NCBI GenBank assembly: GCA_021323705.1
Contig: JAJPKL010000038.1
Location: 1-64,000, forward strand
From: Nitrososphaerota archaeon
GTDB lineage: Archaea > Thermoproteota > Nitrososphaeria > Nitrososphaerales > Nitrosopumilaceae
DNA length: 64,000 nucleotides
Direction: 5' to 3'
Positions 55,756 through 64,000 of this stretch are shown here, piece by piece; position 1 is the stretch's first letter; each line of letters opens with the position of its first letter. The notes below the pieces were generated by a model. That model had not been told where the DNA came from. It did not search any database and saw only the letters and a program-made list of their open reading frames with translations. The position numbers were made by a program, and so were the translations under genes.

Positions 55756-57808
55756 CTTATCAGATTACAAGACTGAAGTACATAATGACTGGTGTCCAGG
55801 ATGTGTGTTGCCAGACACACTTCTTCACTGTAATCCATCAGTAAAACAAATCCAGCAACTCAAGGTAGGAGAACGAGTTCTTGGTAGGGATGGCCTTTAT
55901 CACAAAGTAAATGAGATAATGACGCACATTCACAGAGGAAAACTCTTCAAGCTTGTCACAAAATGTTTTGGGGTAACATATCTCACAGATGAGCATCCCG
56001 TATTGATAGTAAGACGCGAACACGAAAAACTACACAACAAAAAGTTTAATGCCATGTGGACCCGTGCAGACCAGATTAACACAAAGGACTATCTAGTATA
56101 TCCTATTCAAAAAGAAGAGGTAGATCGAGACTATATAGAGATTGATTACCAGTTAAAAGAAAAAGATACTGTATCAAAATCTCTTCCGGATAAAATCCCA
56201 CTAAATGAAGATGTTCTACGATTGATGGGATATTACATTGCTGAAGGATACGTGCATAAAAGAGAAATACATTTTACTTTTAATTCAAAGGAGACTGAAT
56301 TTTTAGATGACGTTGCAAATATCATGTCTAAAACATTTGGTCTTGATGGAACAAAAAGTACCAAAAGAAATGCAACTACAATCACCTTCAATTCGGCGCC
56401 TCTTGGAAGGATCTTTTTGGAATGGTTTGGTCACAAATCATACAACAAAAAGATACCGCATTTTGCAATGCTTCTTTCTGTACAAAAACAGAAAAGTCTA
56501 ATCAAAGGTCTCTGGCGCGGTGATGGATGGATTAGCACAGAACAATCACGTGGTAACTTTAAGACAACATCGAAGACCTTGTCAGAGCAACTAAAAACAC
56601 TTTTGCTAAGACAGGGAGTGGTTCCAATAATTACTATAAACAAAAAATATGGAATTCATCGTGAATCCTATTCGATTCAGGTTGGAAATGATAGGGACTT
56701 TGCAGTGTTGTGTACAATACTTGATGAAAAGTTAGAACCCAGAAATCATATAGGCAAGTCACCTTCGTCAATTATTACGCCGGATTATGTGCTGATTCCT
56801 GTAAAAGAGATTGAGAGTTTTGACTATGATGGAATGGTATACAACTTGGAAGTAGATGATGTCAACTCGTATGTGTCCGAAAATGCGATCTTGCATAACT
56901 GTGGGGATTTCGGAATTGTAAATGCTATTCAGATGGCATTAGCAGAAATGGAAGTGCCTCGTCACAAGGCAGCAATTTTTTCAGGGGTTGGATGTTCAGG
57001 CAAAACCTCGCATTACGTAAATGTCTATGGTGTGCACACCTTGCACGGAAGAGTGTTGCCTTTTGCTCAGGGCGCCAAGCTTGCAAACCCTGAGATGACA
57101 GTAGTTGCAGCAGGTGGCGACGGGGACGGGCTTGGAATAGGGGCAGGTCATTTTGTGGCAGCAGGAAGGAGAAATGTTGATATGACTTATTTGATATTCA
57201 ACAATGCAGTTTACGGTCTCACAAAAGGTCAGGCCTCTCCAACTCTGAAACTTGGCCTAAAAACAAAATCGCTTCCAGAGCCTAATGTGAACCAATCAGT
57301 CAATCCAATTGCATTAGCAATAGCTAGTGGTTTTACATTTGTTGCGCGAGGATACGCCTATGATGTGAGACACCTAAAGGACTTGATCATCGCAGCAGTA
57401 AAACACAAAGGACTTTCTTTCATCGATGTACTTCAGCCCTGTCCTACGTACAATGATATCAACACAAGAGATTGGTTTGCAGGCATGGATAACATTGACG
57501 AGATAACAAAAAAACCACATCCAAGAATTTACAAACTAGATGACACTGGATATGACCCGGTTGTACACATTGATTCACCAGATGAAGAAAATGACAAGTT
57601 GACACAAGCTCTCATAAAATCAAACGAATGGGATAGCAAAATCCCAATTGGAATATTCTACAAAAACGAGATAATTGCTCCATATGATGAAAGAATCGCA
57701 GACAGGATTCCCAATTATCTTGAAAACCCCCCTGCCTACCAAGAGATAGAGTCTAACGGTAGGTCCCTGACTGACATTTCAAAAATTCTAGATGCGCTCA
57801 GGGTCTAG
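55745..57808 (+). CDS. korB: 2-oxoacid:ferredoxin oxidoreductase beta subunit, intein-containing precursor
   Basis: Exteins HNDWCPG / [39 protein letters not shown]...[14 protein letters not shown]; frame open through the intein. Confidence 0.95.
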   Translation: MVSSLSDYKTEVHNDWCPGCVLPDTLLHCNPSVKQIQQLKVGERVLGRDGLYHKVNEIMTHIHRGKLFKLVTKCFGVTYLTDEHPVLIVRREHEKLHNKKFNAMWTRADQINTKDYLVYPIQKEEVDRDYIEIDYQLKEKDTVSKSLPDKIPLNEDVLRLMGYYIAEGYVHKREIHFTFNSKETEFLDDVANIMSKTFGLDGTKSTKRNATTITFNSAPLGRIFLEWFGHKSYNKKIPHFAMLLSVQKQKSLIKGLWRGDGWISTEQSRGNFKTTSKTLSEQLKTLLLRQGVVPIITINKKYGIHRESYSIQVGNDRDFAVLCTILDEKLEPRNHIGKSPSSIITPDYVLIPVKEIESFDYDGMVYNLEVDDVNSYVSENAILHNCGDFGIVNAIQMALAEMEVPRHKAAIFSGVGCSGKTSHYVNVYGVHTLHGRVLPFAQGAKLANPEMTVVAAGGDGDGLGIGAGHFVAAGRRNVDMTYLIFNNAVYGLTKGQASPTLKLGLKTKSLPEPNVNQSVNPIALAIASGFTFVARGYAYDVRHLKDLIIAAVKHKGLSFIDVLQPCPTYNDINTRDWFAGMDNIDEITKKPHPRIYKLDDTGYDPVVHIDSPDEENDKLTQALIKSNEWDSKIPIGIFYKNEIIAPYDERIADRIPNYLENPPAYQEIESNGRSLTDISKILDALRV
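55802..56899 (+). other. Intein (366 aa) with LAGLIDADG-type homing endonuclease motifs, inside korB
   Basis: Starts Cys1 ([36 protein letters not shown]), block B-like [22 protein letters not shown] and [38 protein letters not shown], then Cys+1. Confidence 0.95.
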
Positions 57809-57925
57809 TACCTCTTGTACAGCCTGATGGTCACAAATTCTTTACATTGATGACCCAATTTGTTAAATTCGCTTAACGACAATGATATAAGTTATTAGCA
57901 TGTTGCACAGAAGAATAGTTCTACA

Positions 57926-58360
57926 TTGAATTTAGAGGAAGTTAACAAGATATTTCGCAAATCAATTATCAAGGTATATTTTGAGCCAAGCCTTCTGAAT
58001 CTGGATTTCAAAAAATCAAACATAAAACATCCTACCATAAGGGATGACGGCCTCATGCAGACAAACCTTTTGCATCTGTTCTTTGACATTGAAACTGGTT
58101 CAGATTATCCCGATGGTGACGAATGGTTTATGGCAGAATTTCTCTTTCCTTATAATATCAAACTGCCTGACAATCTGAAAGGTCCTGATTACTTTAGTAC
58201 CATGTCTGTTGGTGAGGGCAAGAATTTTTGGAGACACCGTGAGCTTATCCGATACAAATATGGCAAATCAAAAAAACTTGAAGAATCTCTTGATTTCATA
58301 GAAAAAAAATATCGAGAATTAAATTCTATGCTTGAACCTTTAGAAAAAGAAATCAAATAA
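57926..58360 (+). CDS. Hypothetical protein (144 aa)
   Basis: Complete ORF with plausible composition; TTG start. Confidence 0.65.
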   Translation: MNLEEVNKIFRKSIIKVYFEPSLLNLDFKKSNIKHPTIRDDGLMQTNLLHLFFDIETGSDYPDGDEWFMAEFLFPYNIKLPDNLKGPDYFSTMSVGEGKNFWRHRELIRYKYGKSKKLEESLDFIEKKYRELNSMLEPLEKEIK

Positions 58361-58379
58361 TTTTATAATCGTTCTTAAA

Positions 58380-58883
58380 TTATTCTGTCTTTGTTTCAGA
58401 TACATCATAGGTTACATTCCATCTTTCTGTTCTGTCATCAAAATGATATTCTATTTCAGAAATGTCTTTTGGCATTTTCTGTGGATCAAGATGGTACGGA
58501 AGAAGTTCTAAAACAAAATCCATCTTATCAAGTGCAGAATCAAATTGATTTCTGTCATCAATATTTAACATGAATCTGATACTTGGTTTGCCGATAAATT
58601 TGATGTAAAGCCGAAGTGTCTTGCCACCGCCGCGTCTCCTCTTGAATTCTTTTAAAATCGCCTTGGTTTTATCCCATCTTGCTCTTCCGTACCACTTGAA
58701 GAACGCATCATTGAATGCAAGAGGAAAAACGATGTCAATTAGAGTAGTGAAATCTTCATCTGGCTGCTCCCGTTTGTCTTCTTCCACCTCAAAGAGGCCG
58801 TGAAGAAGACTGTACAACACTTCTACCTCCCAAGGAGAAACACCGTAGAATTTTAACGAAAGTGGTGGCTTGGCCGTACTCAT
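58380..58883 (-). CDS. Hypothetical protein (167 aa)
   Basis: Complete ORF. Confidence 0.7.
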   Translation of the reverse strand: MSTAKPPLSLKFYGVSPWEVEVLYSLLHGLFEVEEDKREQPDEDFTTLIDIVFPLAFNDAFFKWYGRARWDKTKAILKEFKRRRGGGKTLRLYIKFIGKPSIRFMLNIDDRNQFDSALDKMDFVLELLPYHLDPQKMPKDISEIEYHFDDRTERWNVTYDVSETKTE

Positions 58884-58931
58884 CCATATGTACTTCTAAA
58901 AAATTCTAATTAAAGGTTCGACTCTGGTATA

Positions 58932-59360
58932 CTAAGCTACTGCCATTTCTTTGACCATGTAGAACCTAACCAATTTGTTTGCTCTTTTGTATTGATGTTC
59001 TTTATTTCCTATCTTTGCATAATAGATGTCATCGAGCATCTTCTTCTCCTCACTTGTTATCTTTCTGCCAAGCAAGCCATCATAACTAGGTCCATTGTAA
59101 AATATTACATTTCCAAGCCCGATGACCACATCTAGGAACAAACTGCTCGATGATATTGCGTTTTTTCTGTTGGCTACAACTGCTTGTCCAATAATGCAGT
59201 GCCTGCTGTTTTCCTGTCTTAGCGTGTCGTTTGAGATGGAAGATCTTACCTGAGATCTTTGCATGGGAGAAAGAAGACTCCAGAGCCAACAGATCTTGTT
59301 AAGGTATTCTAGTTCATGTACGCTCAATCTATGGCTATTGTCTATCCATGACATTGCCAT
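58932..59360 (-). CDS. Hypothetical protein (142 aa)
   Basis: Complete ORF. Confidence 0.6.
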   Translation of the reverse strand: MAMSWIDNSHRLSVHELEYLNKICWLWSLLSPMQRSQVRSSISNDTLRQENSRHCIIGQAVVANRKNAISSSSLFLDVVIGLGNVIFYNGPSYDGLLGRKITSEEKKMLDDIYYAKIGNKEHQYKRANKLVRFYMVKEMAVA

Positions 59361-59417
59361 GTATTGTATATGTAGAACATTGATTTAAGAATTGAAAACG
59401 GGGCCTTTGTTTGAGTA

Positions 59418-59969
59418 CTAGATAGTTAGCAGATATTTGAAGAGGTATAAAACCCCCGTGGCTCCTATGAAAAATACCATGGGTTTCCAAGCCAAAACTG
59501 GAAAACTTGGGGTCTTGAGCTGAACTTTGTAATTGTCCACTACTGCCTTGACATATTTTCTTATTCTTTCATTCCAGATCTTGTATTCTATCTGATGTTT
59601 TTTGAGCATAGACTCAACCTCGTATAAAACTGGTGTTCTCTGGCAAAACAGGTGCTGCAGATAGTCGCGTGAAACTTCGACCTCAGCATGTATTGCAACC
59701 AGTCCTTTTTTCATCTCAAGTAATCGTACGTGCATCTCCCACGGTTTTTTGAGTTTTAATGACAAACCATGGCCTATTTGCGTTGTTTGCTTGTGTTCAA
59801 ACTTGACATGAGTGAAACCCTCATGTGCAAAAATCTTCAACAACTCATCCACACTTCTCTTTACTACTATCGTAAGTTGCTCTACACCGTTTATGTCTAC
59901 CTTGACCATATCCTTCATCCCGTCCAAGAGGGATATTGTTTTTGGATAGCGAGTAAGGAACTCCACCAT
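59418..59969 (-). CDS. Hypothetical protein with C-terminal TM anchor
   Basis: C-terminal PMVFFIGATGVLYLFKYLLTI; complete ORF. Confidence 0.65.
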   Translation of the reverse strand: MVEFLTRYPKTISLLDGMKDMVKVDINGVEQLTIVVKRSVDELLKIFAHEGFTHVKFEHKQTTQIGHGLSLKLKKPWEMHVRLLEMKKGLVAIHAEVEVSRDYLQHLFCQRTPVLYEVESMLKKHQIEYKIWNERIRKYVKAVVDNYKVQLKTPSFPVLAWKPMVFFIGATGVLYLFKYLLTI

Positions 59970-60010
59970 AATCAGGCGTCAAATTGAGCTCTATTAAAAC
60001 TATAGTTGTA

Positions 60011-60826
60011 TCAGATTCTCGTTCCTAGTCCACGAACATATACACACTGATCGTATGAGATTGCCATCTCATTTTCTTGAATCTGTCTATCCGTAAGTTT
60101 TGCACCAGACTCTCTTATGAGTGCAGCAGGAATTGCTTCGTCACCTTCTCCCATCTTGAAGTTTGCAATGGATGCAAGATCATCTGCAACTGCCTGCAAT
60201 GTCACCTTGAGTGGATTTCCATGCAAGTCTTTCTGTCCTCTAAGATCTGACAATGGTTCTATCCCAGCGCATGCAATTGCAACGCCGACCGTACCGCTTC
60301 TTGCAGGCATCAACCTGCTATCTGATATGATAATCCCAACATGTATTTGATATGTAAGAAGAAACTTGCGTCGTAGTTGCTCGGATATGGCATAAGGATC
60401 GGTTGGGTATAAAATTACAGATCCTTTTTTTACGTTGGATTTGTCGATACCTGCATTTGGGGCCATGATGTAATTTGATGAGGTTATTACAAAGCCTGGT
60501 ATTCCGCCAAAAATAACGTCTGATTCCCGCAGAATTATCTCAGCCATCTTCGGCTTGATGCCAAATCTCGACGCAATGTATTCTGCTTCTGAAGATGGCA
60601 GCACTTTGTCGTATTCTACTATTCTTCCTTGAGAATTTGCAACGTATTTGCTTGATATTACAATCACATCTCCAGTCTGAGGCTTTATGTTGTTGGTCTC
60701 AAGATCTGACCTGAGGCTTTCAAACAGATCAAATCTTTCTGTCTTTGGAGTTGACTTGATGGGAAAAACAGATAATGACACAATAATTTTATGGTTGGAT
60801 ATACTATTTAGCGTTCTGCAAAACAA
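60011..60826 (-). CDS. cofE: Coenzyme F420-0:L-glutamate ligase
   Basis: DVIVISSKYVANSQGRIV...IISDSRLMPARSGTVGVAIACAGIEPLSDLRGQKDLHG. Confidence 0.92.
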   Translation of the reverse strand: MFCRTLNSISNHKIIVSLSVFPIKSTPKTERFDLFESLRSDLETNNIKPQTGDVIVISSKYVANSQGRIVEYDKVLPSSEAEYIASRFGIKPKMAEIILRESDVIFGGIPGFVITSSNYIMAPNAGIDKSNVKKGSVILYPTDPYAISEQLRRKFLLTYQIHVGIIISDSRLMPARSGTVGVAIACAGIEPLSDLRGQKDLHGNPLKVTLQAVADDLASIANFKMGEGDEAIPAALIRESGAKLTDRQIQENEMAISYDQCVYVRGLGTRI

Positions 60827-61453
60827 TTATTCAGAAAATGCTTTTTGTCGCTTTGAAACTAGCCTCCTTCTAATTATGAATACTGCAAGCCCTGCAGCAA
60901 TTGCAACCAATGCGACGTCAATCAAAAAATGCGCGTTGTCGCTGTTGGAAGTTTCAGTATTAACAGTAGGACTATTCTCAGTGATTGTGTTTGATGTTGT
61001 CTGGTTTGTTTCCTGTGGCTCTCCTTGTGCTATGTAAATTGGAAAGGTAACTTCATCTAACGAAGTAGAAGTGGCCTTTGAGATGTCAGTATCATTTAGG
61101 TCAATCTCTACCTGATAATTCCCTGGATTATCAAACTGGTATGGTATTCCAACCTTGCCTGCTATTGTTGATCCTCCCGGCATTACAAATATTGGACCAG
61201 TTTCATTTCTTATGATTAGCTTATAGTAAATATCTCCACGCGGAGCTTTGCTTTGTGGATCCAAAAACTGGAGTAGAATGATGGTTGGCTGACCAGAGAC
61301 AGGATTTGCAGGTGAGGTTGCAAGGTTGACATATGCCAACCCTTTGCTTGAAAGTCTAATTTGCGGAGCTGATTCGTCTTGTGCAAAAACTGTACATTGT
61401 ACCAAAGAGAAAAACACTATGAAAGCTGACAATCTTAAGAGTCTGGAAACCAA
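60827..61453 (-). CDS. Secreted protein with C-terminal TM anchor
   Basis: Signal peptide, Ig-like beta-rich ectodomain, C-terminal TM FLIDVALVAIAAGLAVFIIRRRL. Confidence 0.7.
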   Translation of the reverse strand: MVSRLLRLSAFIVFFSLVQCTVFAQDESAPQIRLSSKGLAYVNLATSPANPVSGQPTIILLQFLDPQSKAPRGDIYYKLIIRNETGPIFVMPGGSTIAGKVGIPYQFDNPGNYQVEIDLNDTDISKATSTSLDEVTFPIYIAQGEPQETNQTTSNTITENSPTVNTETSNSDNAHFLIDVALVAIAAGLAVFIIRRRLVSKRQKAFSE

Positions 61454-61542
61454 TTATTTCTTAAATGGCTTTTAATGGAATGTAAAGGTTTGGAGCGGTA
61501 TTTCTGCAAACATTTTAATTTCTAAAAATATCATTTCTTTTA

Positions 61543-62814
61543 TTGAACATTACTGAAAAGATCCTAGCTAGAGCCTCTGGAAGAAACAACGTTTCACCTG
61601 ATGATGTTGTATTTGCCAATGTTGACAAAGTAATGGTACATGACGTATCTGGACCTGGCGTACTTGCAGTATTTGAAAAATTAAAAAAGTCTGGAATGAA
61701 AATTGAAAAATTGTGGAATCCAGACAAGGTATGGGTTGCAGAGGATCATTTTGTGCCGGCCGCCGACAAAATCTCTGCTCAGAACGTTGTACTGTTAACA
61801 CAATTTACAAAAGATTTTGGTATAAGAAAGCATTTCAAATATGGAATGGGCCAGTATGGGATATGTCATACATTGTCTCATGAAGAGGCGATGGTATTGC
61901 CAGGAGAAGTCTATGTAGGTGGTGACTCCCATACAAATACTACCGGTGCGCTTGGAGCGTTTGCTGCAGGGCTTGGCCACACTGACGTAGCATATGTTCT
62001 ACTAAACGGAAAGATATGGTTCAAAGTTCCTGAGACATTGTACTTTAAGCTTAACGGAAAATTACCTGACTATGTAATGGCAAAAGATTTCATTTTGAAA
62101 ATAATTGGAGATATTGGAACCGATGGTGCGGCATACAAGACTATGCAATTTGGCGGAACTGGAATCTCTGAAATGTCTGTAGAGGAAAGGTTGACCTTAA
62201 CCAACATGACCACAGAGGCTGGAGCAAAAAGTGGTATAATCGAACCAGATCAAAAAATACGTGACTATCTAGCGCAGCGAGGTGCTGTCAACTATAATGA
62301 AGTTCACGGAGACCCAGATGCCCAATATGCCAAGCTGTATGAATATGAGGCATCTGAACTTGAACCTACTGTGGCAAAACCCTTCTCACCTGAAAACGTG
62401 ATTGTTGCGCGCGAACTATCGTCTACACCGCTTGACAAGGCATACATTGGATCCTGCACTGGAGCAAAACTAGACGACTTGAGAGCCGCTGCAAAAATTC
62501 TCAAGGGAAGAACAGTAAAGATTAGAACCGAGGTGCTACCTGCTGCCATATCTATCTTCAGAAAAGCAATGGATGAGGGACTGGTGAAAATTTTCCTGGA
62601 TGCAGGTGTGATGGTTGGACCGCCAACATGTGGCGCCTGCTGCGGTGCCCATATGGGCGTCTTGGCAAAAGACGAAGTGTGTATCAGCACTACAAACAGA
62701 AACTTCCCAGGCAGGATGGGCCATGTTGAGTCAAAGACATATCTTGCTTCCCCACTTGTTGCCGCTGCATCTGCAGTAACAGGAAAGATTACAGACCCGA
62801 GGGACCTCAAATGA
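61543..62814 (+). CDS. leuC: Isopropylmalate/homoaconitate dehydratase large subunit (archaeal LeuC type)
   Basis: GDSHTNTTGALGAFAAGLGHTDVAYVL; YIGSCTGAKLDDLRAAAKIL; PTCGACCGAHMGVLAKDE. Confidence 0.93.
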   Translation: MNITEKILARASGRNNVSPDDVVFANVDKVMVHDVSGPGVLAVFEKLKKSGMKIEKLWNPDKVWVAEDHFVPAADKISAQNVVLLTQFTKDFGIRKHFKYGMGQYGICHTLSHEEAMVLPGEVYVGGDSHTNTTGALGAFAAGLGHTDVAYVLLNGKIWFKVPETLYFKLNGKLPDYVMAKDFILKIIGDIGTDGAAYKTMQFGGTGISEMSVEERLTLTNMTTEAGAKSGIIEPDQKIRDYLAQRGAVNYNEVHGDPDAQYAKLYEYEASELEPTVAKPFSPENVIVARELSSTPLDKAYIGSCTGAKLDDLRAAAKILKGRTVKIRTEVLPAAISIFRKAMDEGLVKIFLDAGVMVGPPTCGACCGAHMGVLAKDEVCISTTNRNFPGRMGHVESKTYLASPLVAAASAVTGKITDPRDLK

Positions 62815-63293
62815 AAGGCGCTGTAATAAAATATGAAAGGGACAACATAGACACAGATGTGATTCTGCCAGGTCCGTACCTCAAAATTCATGATTATAAT
62901 GAACTTGCAAAACACGCCATGGAAGGAATTGACAAAGATTTTCATAAGAAAGTAAAGCCGGGAGACTTTATTGTTGCAGGCAGAAACTTTGGTTGTGGTT
63001 CTTCGCGAGAACACGCACCAATAGCTCTTTCATATTCTGGAATAAAGGCAGTCTTGGCAATCTCGTTTGCTAGGATATTTTATAGGAATGCAGTCGACGG
63101 AGCGTTTTTGTTGCCAATTGAAATAGAAGAAGATACCTACAAGGACATATCTGAGGGAGATCAGCTTGAGCTCGAGACGTCTAAAAATGAAATAAGAAAT
63201 CTAACAAAAAACAAGACCTACAAAATGAAGCCGTTTCCTGAATTGATAGGAAAAATTGTTGCAGCCGGCGGCCTGTTTAATTACAAACAATAG
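62811..63293 (+). CDS. leuD: Isopropylmalate/homoaconitate dehydratase small subunit
   Basis: YERDNIDTDVILPGPYLKIHDYNELAKHAMEG...FIVAGRNFGCGSSREHAPIAL. Confidence 0.94.
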   Translation: MKGAVIKYERDNIDTDVILPGPYLKIHDYNELAKHAMEGIDKDFHKKVKPGDFIVAGRNFGCGSSREHAPIALSYSGIKAVLAISFARIFYRNAVDGAFLLPIEIEEDTYKDISEGDQLELETSKNEIRNLTKNKTYKMKPFPELIGKIVAAGGLFNYKQ

Positions 63294-63356
63294 TGACTAG
63301 CTGTAAGTAAATTGTTTGTTATAGCATTATATCTCCGATTTGAAGGTAAATATTAG

Positions 63357-64000
63357 ATGGCAAAAACCTTGTTTGAAAAAATATGGAATTCTCACGTTGT
63401 AGTAGACGAGGGAAATGGCCGTTCTCTCTTGTATGTCGATAGACATCTAGTACACGAAGTTACCTCCCCTCAAGCTTTTGATGGTTTGCGTATGAACAAG
63501 AGAAAAGTACGAAGGAGAGATCTCACTTTTGCAACCATGGATCATAACGTGCCTACAACTAACAGGTCATTGCCTATAGTAGACCAAACATCGGCAACGC
63601 AGGTAAAGGCGCTTGAAAGAAACTGCAAGGAGTTCGGAATCGAACTTTTCGGCATTGACAGTCCGGATCAGGGAATAGTCCACGTCATAGGGCCCGAACT
63701 TGGAATCACCCTCCCCGGTACGACAATTGTGTGTGGAGACAGCCATACCTCTACACATGGAGCATTTGGAGCGCTTGCGTTTGGAATTGGTACAAGTGAT
63801 GTGGAACATGTTTTAGCAACCCAGTGTATATGGATAGAAAAACCAAAAACTTTTGAGATTAGAGTAGAGGGAAAAAGAAAGAATCCTCATTCAGTAACTG
63901 CTAAAGATATCATTCTTTCAATAATAAAAAAAATAGGAACTGCTGGCGGGACAGGCACCACGTTTGAGTACCGGGGAGAAGCCATCTCAGAGCTAAGCAT
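63357..64000 (+). CDS. leuC: 3-isopropylmalate dehydratase large subunit, bacterial LeuC type (runs off window end)
   Basis: [45 protein letters not shown]...DHNVPT...[30 protein letters not shown]. Confidence 0.92.
   Translation, partial: MAKTLFEKIWNSHVVVDEGNGRSLLYVDRHLVHEVTSPQAFDGLRMNKRKVRRRDLTFATMDHNVPTTNRSLPIVDQTSATQVKALERNCKEFGIELFGIDSPDQGIVHVIGPELGITLPGTTIVCGDSHTSTHGAFGALAFGIGTSDVEHVLATQCIWIEKPKTFEIRVEGKRKNPHSVTAKDIILSIIKKIGTAGGTGTTFEYRGEAISELS

Noticed and set aside
1-64000. CRISPR arrays, rRNA operons, prophage or defence islands
   Set aside because: No spaced direct repeats, no rRNA-like sequence, and no cas, phage structural, toxin-antitoxin or restriction-modification genes recognised in the window

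Overview
This window looks like a chromosome segment from a thaumarchaeon (Nitrososphaeria, ammonia-oxidising archaeon type). The lineage call rests on a fused rpoA (A'+A'' in one ORF), archaeal ribosomal and translation clusters, archaeal cofE, an Lrp/RAM-rich regulator set and intron-bearing tRNAs. Most of it is housekeeping: rpoH-rpoB-rpoA-rpl30e-nusA-rps12-rps7; leuS and alaS; rpl12, rpl10, rpl1, rpl11, nusG, secE; rpl19e and rpl32e; pckA; sod; pfdA-ftsY-argF; rpl18-rps5-rpl30-rpl15-secY-adkA-cmk-cbf5/truB; korA-korB; cofE; and leuC-leuD followed by a second leuC. The main points of interest are: (1) a 366-aa intein with LAGLIDADG-type motifs in the 2-oxoacid:ferredoxin oxidoreductase beta subunit, inserted exactly in the WCPG|CGDFG motif; (2) a membrane-tethered HTH regulator whose extracytoplasmic module (TLEExLKLARERV...GSGTP) is shared with a divergently encoded membrane protein, with a perfect 10+6+10 palindrome between the two genes; (3) a winged-helix regulator gene flanked by two identical 17-bp operator-like sites in opposite orientation, linking a secreted PepSY-like protein and a two-TM protein; (4) a stand-alone Lrp/RAM-domain gene broken by a single-base frameshift in an A-run, with a palindrome just upstream; (5) a tRNA-Gln with an apparent anticodon-loop intron and an abnormally long D-arm; (6) an IS transposase remnant fused to a truncated surface-protein gene. 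All family calls come from reading the sequence by eye; no searches were run.
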